Positions 1 through 5,688 are shown, numbered from the stretch's first letter. The stretch: 10,916 bases of DNA from an uncultured Clostridia bacterium (GCA_945950065.1 CAMFGQ010000041.1:1-10916), one strand, 5' to 3'. Notes: a model not told the origin generated them from the sequence alone. A program made the numbers and translations.

Positions 1-29
1 GGGTGTACACTTTTTGATGTTGGTGAGTA
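1..29 (+). repeat. Left terminal inverted repeat of the ISL3 element
   Basis: It starts GGGT and carries the core TGATGTTGGTG at 15-25, matching the reverse complement of 1503-1531. The window begins exactly at the tip, so nothing can be said about the left flank. The core also forms the 5' arm of the hairpin at 16-44. Confidence 0.85.
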
Positions 30-51
30 AACCTCATCAGCATCTTTTTTT
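16..51 (+). terminator. Rho-independent terminator embedded in the IS left end
   Basis: Bases 16-27 pair with 33-44 as a 12-bp stem with two G-U pairs and a 5-nt loop. Seven T residues follow at 45-51. Its position upstream of the transposase promoter (62-90) means it would stop transcription entering from outside the element while leaving the element's own promoter free. The fold is visible in the sequence; the protective role is inferred. Confidence 0.72.
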
Positions 52-61
52 GTAAAAAGAA

Positions 62-90
62 TTGAGACATGTCAGAAATTCCCTTATGAT
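62..90 (+). promoter_or_regulatory. Sigma-A promoter of the transposase gene
   Basis: TTGAGA (62-67) and TATGAT (85-90) are separated by exactly 17 nt. The predicted start of transcription is near 97, which gives a short leader before the ribosome binding site AAGGAG at 113-118. This placement also argues against initiation at the in-frame upstream start at 62. Confidence 0.75.
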
Positions 91-124
91 TAAGCTACCA
101 AACACAACCAAAAAGGAGTCCAAC

Positions 125-1438
125 ATGTCTCAACACCAGTCTATCCTAAATCTCATCGGAATTAAAGATAAAAATATTTCTTTTATCAGTTGTGAACTTG
201 AAAAACTTCCCCATAGAGGTAAACTTATCGAACAAAAAGTCATCTATGCTGCACTACAAGCTCCTCGTAATCCCAAATGTCCACGATGTGAGGGCATAAC
301 CATCTCTTGGGGAAGCACGCCTTCCAAGATTCGCGTACCACAAGCCTTTGATCATCCCACACTCCTTCATCTCAAGAAAGCGCGCTATCGCTGCAAGAGT
401 TGCGGCTATACCCACACTCTAGAAACTTCTCTTGTAGCCAAAAACTGCTTTATCAGTAGGGCAACGAGAGAGTCCATCATGATCCGCTCTCTGGAGACCA
501 TCCCCGAGAAAATCATCGCAAAGTTAACCAATGTCTCACCCTCCACAGTGTCAAGAGTTCTTAACCCTCTTCTCTATGAAAGAAAGACAAACGTAAGAAC
601 CTTACCAAAGAACATCATGATAGATGAGCTGAAGCTGATGAAAGACACAGAGGGTGCAGCCATGAGCTTCATCTTCGCTGATGCTAAGACTCATGAGATC
701 CAGGATATCTTACCTGATCGAAGACTCCATCATCTTGAAACCTACTTCAGACAGTTTCCTAGGGAAGTACGCTATCATGTGGAAACCGTCACCATGGATA
801 TGTATGCACCTTACATTCAACTTGTAAAAGAGGTCTTTCCTAAGGCAAAGATTATCCTTGAGCGCTTTCATGTGGTTCAGCTCCTCCTTCGGGCACTTCT
901 ACAAACAAGAATACAAACCATGAAGAAGTTCCCTAAAGATTCCAAAGAGTATAAGCTTCTCAAGAAGTACTGGAAACATCTTCAAAAGAAACATAAAGAT
1001 CTTGACTCTGTCTACCGCTTCTACTGCTATCACACACGAAGCTACAGTACAAGCTTTGAGAAGGTAGAGGAACTTCTCGAGATTGATGAGGAGCTCACGA
1101 AAACCTACTGGAGAGTCCATAGCCTCATTCAAGGTTTTATGGAGGGGGATCAAAAGAGGTTTTTTGACCTTTTACATCAAGAGACCACGGGGGTTAGCAG
1201 CTATCTGGTGACTGCTATCCAAACACTGAGGAAGATGGAAGACTATCTCATAAACAGCATGGAATACGGCTATAGCAACGGACCCCTAGAAGGACTAATC
1301 CGTAAGGCAAAGACTCTTTCTAGAGTCGCTTATGGCTACAGAAGCTTTGAACGGTTCAAGAATCGTTTTCTTCTCATCTGTCATCAAGTTATGCCGGTCA
1401 CTGGAAGACCTCTTTACTACAAAAAGAAAGCGAGTTGA
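125..1438 (+). CDS. ISL3-family DDE transposase
   Basis: This 437-residue protein catalyses transposition of the surrounding element. An N-terminal zinc finger is visible (C52-x2-C55 and C90-x2-C93), followed by a helix-turn-helix-like segment at about 125-147. The DDE catalytic domain has D167 (IMIDE), D225 (TMDMYAPY, followed by ERFHVV) and E389 (SNGPLEG, followed by the typical RVAYGYRSFERFKNR ending). All expected blocks are present with no frameshift or stop, so the enzyme is probably active. The ATG at 125 is chosen because AAGGAG lies 6 nt upstream and the promoter at 62-90 would exclude the longer form starting at 62. The gene converges on rpsR. No T-rich terminator follows in its own direction. 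Confidence 0.93.
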   Translation: MSQHQSILNLIGIKDKNISFISCELEKLPHRGKLIEQKVIYAALQAPRNPKCPRCEGITISWGSTPSKIRVPQAFDHPTLLHLKKARYRCKSCGYTHTLETSLVAKNCFISRATRESIMIRSLETIPEKIIAKLTNVSPSTVSRVLNPLLYERKTNVRTLPKNIMIDELKLMKDTEGAAMSFIFADAKTHEIQDILPDRRLHHLETYFRQFPREVRYHVETVTMDMYAPYIQLVKEVFPKAKIILERFHVVQLLLRALLQTRIQTMKKFPKDSKEYKLLKKYWKHLQKKHKDLDSVYRFYCYHTRSYSTSFEKVEELLEIDEELTKTYWRVHSLIQGFMEGDQKRFFDLLHQETTGVSSYLVTAIQTLRKMEDYLINSMEYGYSNGPLEGLIRKAKTLSRVAYGYRSFERFKNRFLLICHQVMPVTGRPLYYKKKAS

Positions 1439-1465
1439 TTGTGAGAACATCTCACAACCAACTCG
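1421..1465 (-). terminator. Leftward terminator hairpin overlapping the transposase stop codon
   Basis: Bases 1431-1445 and 1451-1465 form a 15-bp inverted repeat with one mismatch and a 5-nt loop. In minus-strand RNA the mismatch becomes a U-G pair and the stem is followed by CTTTCTTTTT (complement of 1421-1430). In plus-strand RNA it is an A-C mismatch with no U tract. It is therefore built as a terminator for leftward transcripts, which here are those of the rpsF-ssb-rpsR operon. The stem contains the transposase stop codon (1436-1438). Confidence 0.6.
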
Positions 1466-1502
1466 CATAGAGTCAAGTTAACTTAATCGGGGATACAATT
1501 TC

Positions 1503-1531
1503 TATCCACCAACATCATTTGACAAAGACCC
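1503..1531 (-). repeat. Right terminal inverted repeat of the ISL3 element
   Basis: Read on the minus strand from 1531 it begins GGGT and has TGATGTTGGTG at the same offset as the left repeat. The tip lies 8 nt from the rpsR stop codon (1540-1542). Confidence 0.85.
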
Positions 1532-1539
1532 ATTTATCT
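1532..1539. other. Predicted 8-bp target-site duplicate of the IS
   Basis: ATTTATCT lies between the right IS tip and the rpsR stop codon. The length matches the usual ISL3 target duplication. Confirmation needs the bases just left of the window. Confidence 0.45.
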
Positions 1540-1758
1540 TTAGTCTACATAAGGCATAAGGGCTACTGCACGAGCGCGTTTTACTTGTAGAGCAACTTTG
1601 CGCTGATGTTTTGCACAAGCACCGGTTACACGACGTGGAAGAATTTTTCCGCGTTCTGAAGTGTAGCGTTGCAGTGTTTTTACATCTTTATAATCGATGT
1701 CATCGATTTTGTTGGTGCAGAAGTAGCATACCTTTTTTCTTCTTGGTCTAAAAGCCAT
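1540..1758 (-). CDS. rpsR: 30S ribosomal protein S18
   Basis: S18 is a small-subunit protein that binds the 16S rRNA platform as a heterodimer with S6. The 72 residues show the family core DIDYKDV, RYTSERGKILPRRVTG and CAKHQRK. The zinc-ligand (C+) form is indicated by C11, C14 and C48 with H51. The start is set by AGGAGG at 1763-1768, 4 nt upstream, and this site overlaps the ssb stop codon (TAGGAGG). It is the last gene of the rpsF-ssb-rpsR operon. An ISL3 element lies 8 nt beyond its stop codon, so the original operon terminator is now displaced. The reading frame itself ends normally (MPYVD). Confidence 0.97.
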   Translation of the reverse strand: MAFRPRRKKVCYFCTNKIDDIDYKDVKTLQRYTSERGKILPRRVTGACAKHQRKVALQVKRARAVALMPYVD

Positions 1759-1766
1759 GTTTCCTC

Positions 1767-2186
1767 CTAAAATGGTATGTCTTCATCGTCAACAACGGGG
1801 AAACTGGAATCCATAGGTTCACTCATATCATCAACTGGTCTACTTTGGTCATAGTCTGAACTACCACCGCCACCAGCTGGGCTACCTAGAAACTCCACTT
1901 CCTGTGCGACAATATCTGTAGAATAACGTGTGTTACCATCTCGATCAGTATACTGCTCGATTTGGATTCTTCCCATAACTGCACATTGGGAACCTTTACG
2001 CAAGTATTTGGCAACAGCTTCTGCTTGTCTGTCCCATACCACGACTCTAAAAAAGTCAGCTTTGTCTTCTTTAGAAAAACGGCGGTTGACAGCAAGGCGG
2101 AAGTTGGTTACAGCTTTTCCAGTACTTGCAGCAAATCTTAATTCCGGGTCAGCTGTTAATCGTCCAATAAGAACTACTTGGTTCAT
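1767..2186 (-). CDS. ssb: Single-stranded DNA-binding protein
   Basis: This protein coats single-stranded DNA during replication, recombination and repair, and recruits partners through its acidic tip. The OB-fold covers about residues 1-105, with the typical opening MNQVVLIGRLTADPELR and the FFRVVVWDRQAE block. A short Gly/Ser/Asp linker (about 101-132) leads to the canonical C-terminal DDEDIPF. At 139 residues it is on the short side for the family because of this brief linker. AGGAGG at 2191-2196 lies 4 nt before the ATG and overlaps the rpsF stop. Its stop in turn overlaps the rpsR ribosome binding site, so the three genes are tightly coupled in translation. Confidence 0.97.
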   Translation of the reverse strand: MNQVVLIGRLTADPELRFAASTGKAVTNFRLAVNRRFSKEDKADFFRVVVWDRQAEAVAKYLRKGSQCAVMGRIQIEQYTDRDGNTRYSTDIVAQEVEFLGSPAGGGGSSDYDQSRPVDDMSEPMDSSFPVVDDEDIPF

Positions 2187-2195
2187 GATTCCTCC

Positions 2196-2480
2196 TTAGG
2201 CGTCTTTACGGATAATGTTGTAGCGAAGAACTTGATCATTAATTTTGTAGTTACGCTCAAGCTCTTTGGGTAGATCGTGGTCTGCTTCAAAATTGATCAG
2301 ATAGTAATAACCATCTCTTACTTTATCAATTTCATAAGCAAGACGTTTGATACCCCAGTCATCAACGGATTCTACAGTACCATTTCGTCCAATAACTTCT
2401 TTGAAACGCTCAAGCAGAGCTAAGCGTGGTTCTTCTTCAAGTTCCGGACGCAATACAATGATGCTTTCGTATTTATACAT
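2196..2480 (-). CDS. rpsF: 30S ribosomal protein S6
   Basis: S6 is a small-subunit protein that pairs with S18 on the platform. The 94 residues begin MYKYESIIVLRPELEEE, contain the family block WGIKRLAYEIDKVRDGYYYLINFEA, and end LRYNIIRKDA. Length and content are normal. The ATG at 2480 is preceded by GGGAGG at 2486-2491 with 5-nt spacing. It is the first gene of the operon and has a clear promoter at 2546-2574. In several bacteria S6-S18 represses its own operon by binding the leader. A hairpin just ahead of this ribosome binding site (2501-2527) could serve that role, but I do not see the conserved CCG loop. Confidence 0.97.
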   Translation of the reverse strand: MYKYESIIVLRPELEEEPRLALLERFKEVIGRNGTVESVDDWGIKRLAYEIDKVRDGYYYLINFEADHDLPKELERNYKINDQVLRYNIIRKDA

Positions 2481-2500
2481 TCTTACCTCCCTTTGGTCTT

Positions 2501-2527
2501 CTGGCCCTCTTCTACCTGAAAGGGCAG
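2501..2527 (-). promoter_or_regulatory. Leader hairpin upstream of rpsF, possible S6-S18 control element
   Basis: In the minus-strand transcript, CUGCCCUUUC (2527-2518) pairs with the complement of 2501-2512 around a 5-nt loop, with two single-base bulges on the 3' side. It lies about 10 nt upstream of the rpsF ribosome binding site and within the roughly 60-nt leader. Its place fits autogenous control, but the known CCG motif is not evident. Confidence 0.35.
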
Positions 2528-2545
2528 AGAGTTGCTGCGTTTAAC

Positions 2546-2574
2546 ATTGTAACACGGGCTAAGACGGGGTTCAA
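2546..2574 (-). promoter_or_regulatory. Sigma-A promoter of the rpsF-ssb-rpsR operon
   Basis: Read leftward, TTGAAC (2574-2569) and TACAAT (2551-2546) are separated by exactly 17 nt. Transcription would start near 2539, giving a leader of about 60 nt. Confidence 0.8.
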
Positions 2575-2623
2575 GCACTATTTATCTGAAAAAAGTGGGT
2601 TTCTTTTATCCTTCTTTGTCCTT

Positions 2624-3358
2624 CTACAACAAATGATAGTCTACCAGTCGCCATACCTTAATATTAATCTCTTTAATGCCACTTCCACAATATTCACAGT
2701 ATTTATTTCCTAAACTCCTTATGGGCGCACCACAGTTAGGACAGTTGATCCCAAGGGCTGAGCCATGCATTCCAGCAAGATCGAGATCCTGTACATAAAG
2801 ATAGCGTAGTTCAAAGACAGCCTGAGTCTTATACTCTTTATCTCCCGCAATGACCTTGTCACCATCTAAAAGATAGGAGTAAGTCTCAAGACCTGTCTGC
2901 AGCACAATCCAACATAAGCCGTGGTCTTTCTTATATTCACTAACAACGGTTTTATGAATATGCGTGTGATCATAGAATTGCCTTAGCTTTTTCTCCTCGA
3001 GTTCATGAAGAGCTGTCTTGAGTTTCTGACGAATCTCCTCCCCTGCTTCATCGCTTAGCTTATTCATATCCTGTGTTGAAAGTACTTGAAGAGAAGATAA
3101 TAAGACTCTCTCCGCCTTTTTCTTGAGTTCTGAAAGATTCAGATCAGGAAAATCTCTTTTTATCTTCGGTAAGTAAACAGCTTCCATGGATTGAAGGCTC
3201 TTTGGTCGTTCAGATGCATTTCTTTTTTCTCTTCTTATGCCTTCTATTACATCTTTGGTACCAAAGAGCGCTTGGGAAAACTCCCTTACTCGAATGATTC
3301 CATAAAGTATAAGTAGCAAAACAAGAAGAAGAGGAATAATCCAAATGAGATGTATCAT
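2624..3358 (-). CDS. Membrane-anchored zinc-ribbon protein of unknown function
   Basis: The 244-residue protein has one N-terminal membrane segment (about 3-22) and a basic, helical stretch rich in Lys/Glu (about 35-130). A mixed region (about 135-195) with LCWIVLQTGLETYSYLLDGDKVIAGD follows, then a C-terminal zinc ribbon with C206-x2-C209 and C221-x2-C224. The middle part, starting FPDLNLSELKKKAERVL, is reminiscent of Tim44-like domains, but I hold that only loosely. With an N-terminal anchor and no signal cleavage site, the soluble part is probably cytoplasmic. AGGTG (3364-3368) sits 5 nt before the ATG, and the gene begins 10 nt after the second SpoIIM-like gene, so it is probably co-transcribed with it. 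No specific function can be assigned. Confidence 0.75.
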   Translation of the reverse strand: MIHLIWIIPLLLVLLLILYGIIRVREFSQALFGTKDVIEGIRREKRNASERPKSLQSMEAVYLPKIKRDFPDLNLSELKKKAERVLLSSLQVLSTQDMNKLSDEAGEEIRQKLKTALHELEEKKLRQFYDHTHIHKTVVSEYKKDHGLCWIVLQTGLETYSYLLDGDKVIAGDKEYKTQAVFELRYLYVQDLDLAGMHGSALGINCPNCGAPIRSLGNKYCEYCGSGIKEINIKVWRLVDYHLL

Positions 3359-3368
3359 AATTTCACCT

Positions 3369-4025
3369 CTACATGAGAAGATTGATGAGATAGGGCGTCA
3401 CATAGGCCTCAAGGAAGGAGGCAACAAGTAGTGCCGGCAAGATCATGAAAACAAAGATCATGATGATTCCTTTGAGACGATATCCCAGAGGAAGGATTTC
3501 TTTTCTAAGAATTTTTCTCGTAAGGTCCCGACATAGCAAAACCCCTAGGGCGATAGCTAAAACAAGTGCAGGAATCTCAATGATCCCATGGGGTAGAATG
3601 CTTACCAAAAAGGATAAAAGGCTCATCCCCGGTATCATCATAAAGATAGGATAAACGCCTCCAATGATGACACCATTCAGTAGAAGACTGATAAGCGGCA
3701 GAAAAAGAAAAGGAATAAAGCCTAGTACAATGGATACCCCTGCAGCACGTATGTTGTTTTTAAAGATTCCACCCACGGTAAGGTACTCCCCAAAATCGAT
3801 GCCAGCCTCTGAGGGCGGAAGAAGTTGGCCAGGGTTTAACTGCTGTTCACCTGGAGGAAGCAGTCCTTTCTCTTGAAAGATGGTAGATAGGAGTAAGGAT
3901 ATCTGATCTTCTTTTCCCTTTAAAAAGAACCCCGACAAAAAACTAAGAAGGATGAAAACGACAAGAAGGATAAGGAAGATCTTTTTTACATCCTTCAAAT
4001 TTTCTTTCATTAGCTCAGCATACAT
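3369..4025 (-). CDS. SpoIIM/DUF95-family membrane protein, second tandem copy
   Basis: This is a 218-residue polytopic membrane protein of the stage II sporulation protein M family. Family blocks include the N-terminal membrane segment (about 16-35), the block at 90-108 that ends LGFIPFLFLP, SILPHGIIEIPALVLA (about 142-157), and the closing ILPALLVASFLEAYVTPY. About five membrane segments are visible. It is clearly paralogous to the protein at 4035-4637 but has an extra Pro/Gln/Gly-rich stretch (about 55-80) in the loop after the first membrane segment. AGGAGG (4031-4036) overlaps the upstream gene's stop and lies 5 nt from the ATG. In Bacillus SpoIIM joins SpoIID and SpoIIP in engulfment. 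Those partners are absent here, so a sporulation role should not be assumed. Confidence 0.88.
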   Translation of the reverse strand: MYAELMKENLKDVKKIFLILLVVFILLSFLSGFFLKGKEDQISLLLSTIFQEKGLLPPGEQQLNPGQLLPPSEAGIDFGEYLTVGGIFKNNIRAAGVSIVLGFIPFLFLPLISLLLNGVIIGGVYPIFMMIPGMSLLSFLVSILPHGIIEIPALVLAIALGVLLCRDLTRKILRKEILPLGYRLKGIIMIFVFMILPALLVASFLEAYVTPYLINLLM

Positions 4026-4034
4026 TCCAACCTC

Positions 4035-4637
4035 CTAGATAAAGAGTTGGGTCATAACATAAGGCGTGATAAAAGCTTCAATCAGGGCAGCAACAATCAA
4101 CATAGGCAAGATAATATAAATTAGGACGGCAATGATTCCTCGTAGTGTTTCCCCTATGGGTTTAACTGGTCTTCTTAGAAGCTTCTTTGATAGCTCTTTA
4201 CACAGATAAATTCCCATGGAGGCTGCCAACAAAAATGCTGGAATTTCTATAATCCCATGAGGCAAAATGCTGGCAAAGTACATAAGAGGACTAGTGCCAG
4301 GTAGTTGAATGAAGAACTGATAGAACCCCCCTAAAATAATGGCATTGAGTAAGATTGTAAAGCTAGGCAAGAAAAGGAAAGGAATAAAGCCCAGTAAAAC
4401 CGAAAAGGCAGAGGCCTTCATGTTGTTCTTAAAAAGTTCTAAAGCTAACTTTAGTCCACTGGTTTCCAAAATATGCTCCTTAGACTCAGCAAAATCCTGA
4501 ATGATTTTTTGGACATACTCTGTTTTATCCTTCAGGACAACAGCTGATAAAAAGGAAAGCACAATAAAGGCAAGAAGCAGCAGCCAAAAGATTCTCTTAA
4601 TCTCTTTTAATGTGGTTCTCGTATCATCAAAATTCAT
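4035..4637 (-). CDS. SpoIIM/DUF95-family membrane protein, first tandem copy
   Basis: This 200-residue polytopic membrane protein carries the SpoIIM-family blocks: N-terminal membrane segment (about 16-35), FKNNMKASAFSVLLGFIPF (69-87), ASILPHGIIEIPAFLLA (122-138), LRGI (165-168) and ILPMLIVAALIEAFITPY. About five membrane segments are predicted. It shares all these blocks with the neighbouring copy at 3369-4025, which points to a tandem duplication. The ATG at 4637 has AAGGAG (4644-4649) 6 nt upstream. That site and the first 11 nt of the gene lie inside a small upstream ORF (4627-4758), so translation may be coupled. Whether it works in engulfment or in another membrane process is not shown by the sequence. 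Confidence 0.88.
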   Translation of the reverse strand: MNFDDTRTTLKEIKRIFWLLLLAFIVLSFLSAVVLKDKTEYVQKIIQDFAESKEHILETSGLKLALELFKNNMKASAFSVLLGFIPFLFLPSFTILLNAIILGGFYQFFIQLPGTSPLMYFASILPHGIIEIPAFLLAASMGIYLCKELSKKLLRRPVKPIGETLRGIIAVLIYIILPMLIVAALIEAFITPYVMTQLFI

Positions 4638-4758
4638 CCATAACTCCTTTGTTTGCCAGTGTGTTCAAGGGATTGGTGTAGACTACACCTGAGGGAAAGG
4701 TAACACTGGCGGTTTTTACCATTTGTTCACTTATATCCCCAGAAGGCTTCCTTAACAC
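4627..4758 (-). CDS. Small 43-residue ORF overlapping the first SpoIIM-like gene
   Basis: Starting from GTG at 4758, this frame runs 43 codons to TGA at 4629-4627. It reads MLRKPSGDISEQ, then MVKTASVTFPSGVVYTNP, then LNTLANKGVMDEF. A strong ribosome binding site, GGGAGGAG (4775-4768), lies 9 nt upstream of the GTG, and no other gene in the region could use it. It overlaps the SpoIIM-like start by 11 nt, a typical coupled arrangement, and it fills what would otherwise be a 190-nt gap. The composition is protein-like, with a beta-prone hydrophobic centre and no membrane segment. I do not recognise a family. A shorter form from Met13 is possible but has only a weak binding site. Too short for many gene callers, it may have gone unannotated. 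Confidence 0.58.
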   Translation of the reverse strand: MLRKPSGDISEQMVKTASVTFPSGVVYTNPLNTLANKGVMDEF

Positions 4759-4813
4759 TTTTTTCGACTCCTCCCTCTACACAAAAGAATAGTCATTCCC
4801 TTTTCTCCATCAT

Positions 4814-4844
4814 AAAAGCCTGAGGGACTATTCCTCAGGCTTTT
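4814..4844 (-). terminator. Strong rho-independent terminator after the DUF951 gene
   Basis: Bases 4814-4825 and 4833-4844 are perfect 12-bp complements around a 7-nt loop. Leftward transcripts end with TTTT. The last codons of the DUF951 gene form the first arm and its stop codon (4830-4828) lies in the loop. The A/T-flanked symmetry means it could also act rightward, with five T residues at 4841-4845. Confidence 0.85.
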
Positions 4845-5019
4845 TACCATTCACCTTTCGAATGCGTTTTTCTAGTTTGATTCGCTCAATCCAGATTTCT
4901 TTACCACAACCCTGACAAATCATCTTCATATCAGCACCTTTTCGTGTGATCTCAAATTCCTTTGATCCACAAGGATGTGCCTTTTTCGTTTCTATCAGAT
5001 CTCCTGGCTCAATTCTCAT
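4828..5019 (-). CDS. DUF951-family small zinc-binding protein
   Basis: This 63-residue basic protein matches the DUF951 pattern: GDLIETKKAHPCGSKEF, then RKGADMKMICQGCGKEIWIER. H15/C17 and the pair C35-x2-C38 are the likely metal ligands. The family is widespread in Bacillota (Bacillus YyzM type) and is often found close to the rpsF-ssb-rpsR operon, as here. Its biochemical role is not established. The start lies 4 nt after the CvpA stop with no strong binding site of its own, which suggests coupling to cvpA translation. It is the last gene of the unit that begins with the rRNA methyltransferase, and its 3' end forms the terminator. Confidence 0.88.
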   Translation of the reverse strand: MRIEPGDLIETKKAHPCGSKEFEITRKGADMKMICQGCGKEIWIERIKLEKRIRKVNGKKPEE

Positions 5020-5023
5020 GGTA

Positions 5024-5680
5024 TTACCACATGATGGCTTTCATGATACCAGATTCATAGTACATTTTTGCTATGCTGGATTCATGATAGAGATCATAGA
5101 CAAGTCCAGAGTTAAAGAAACCTGAGAGATTGTAGACAATCAGGGCAATCACAAGACCGTAGGTAAAGCCACGGAGGATTGCAAAAATCATTCCGCCAAA
5201 ACGGTCGATGCCCATAAGACCAGGCATACGGTTAGCATTTTCAACAAGCCCACTGATAAAGTGAATGATGAAAAGGCTCAGCACAAAAAGGATAACCAGA
5301 GAAACCACATTGGTGAGCATTCCAAGAGAAAGCTCACTAAAGACAATTTCACTTTTTTCGTTAAAGAAACTTCCGCGTTCAAAGAAGATTGCAAAATCTT
5401 CTCCCAACCCTACCTGCTTAAGCCCCTCTAGGGTAAAGCTCGTTTCATTATCAAGAGCAGAAAGGCGACTAATGATGGTCGAGTTGATAAAGTTCATTAG
5501 GTGGCTGATGCCAGGGATTTTGACAACAATCCCAGCAAAGGTTCCATACCAATGTGTCGAAATGGCCAGAGAAAGAAGAACAGCTAGAAAGTCAAAAAAG
5601 TTGCGAAACAAATTCTTTCGATAACCAAAGATCACACTGACTAGGACTAAAAATAGGATGATTCCATCAGTTAAATTCAT
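5024..5680 (-). CDS. CvpA-family membrane protein
   Basis: This is a 218-residue integral membrane protein of the CvpA (colicin V production) family. The N-terminal MNLTDGIILFLVLVSVIFGYRKN with its basic loop is typical. Further membrane segments lie at about 28-45, 125-145 and 164-185, together with the FGG block of GIDRFGGMIFAILRGFTYG. In Bacillota such proteins (YshB type) are linked to envelope and cell-surface functions that remain poorly defined. The ATG at 5680 is preferred over an upstream in-frame TTG at 5692 because GAGGTG (5685-5690) lies 4 nt before it and overlaps the upstream gene's TGA stop. It sits in the middle of the methyltransferase to DUF951 unit. Confidence 0.85.
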   Translation of the reverse strand: MNLTDGIILFLVLVSVIFGYRKNLFRNFFDFLAVLLSLAISTHWYGTFAGIVVKIPGISHLMNFINSTIISRLSALDNETSFTLEGLKQVGLGEDFAIFFERGSFFNEKSEIVFSELSLGMLTNVVSLVILFVLSLFIIHFISGLVENANRMPGLMGIDRFGGMIFAILRGFTYGLVIALIVYNLSGFFNSGLVYDLYHESSIAKMYYESGIMKAIMW

Positions 5681-5688
5681 AAAACACC

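Larger units (their letters stand above)
1..1531 (+). mobile_element. ISL3-family insertion sequence, apparently complete
   Basis: The element is bounded by imperfect inverted repeats at 1-29 and 1503-1531. They align without gaps, sharing GGGT at the outer tips and the 11-bp core TGATGTTGGTG at positions 15-25 from each tip, about 18 of 29 positions in all. A single transposase gene fills the interior, which fits the simple ISL3 layout of about 1.5 kb. ISL3 elements usually make 8-bp target duplications. The 8 bases after the right tip (1532-1539, ATTTATCT) are the expected duplicate, but the left flank lies outside the window. The element sits between the rpsR stop codon and whatever originally followed that operon. 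Transposase and rpsR converge. Confidence 0.88.

Noticed and set aside
62..124. Longer transposase beginning at the ATG-like start near 62-70
   Set aside because: This stretch contains the promoter elements TTGAGA and TATGAT, and AAGGAG sits just before the ATG at 125.
899..1153. Minus-strand ORF of 84 codons inside the transposase
   Set aside because: It is antisense to the conserved catalytic domain, has no ribosome binding site and no recognisable motifs; a shadow frame.
1886..2544. Several overlapping ORFs opposite or within ssb and rpsF
   Set aside because: The ribosomal and SSB reading frames are certain; the overlapping ones have low-complexity or unlikely compositions.
2590..2610. 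Terminator between the zinc-ribbon gene and the rpsF promoter
   Set aside because: Only a 5-bp A/T-rich pairing before a T run is visible, too weak to call.
4691..4720. T-box-like string (GGTAAAAACCGCC) upstream of the SpoIIM-like gene
   Set aside because: The conserved T-box sequence and the preceding stem I are absent, and the region reads better as codons of the small ORF.
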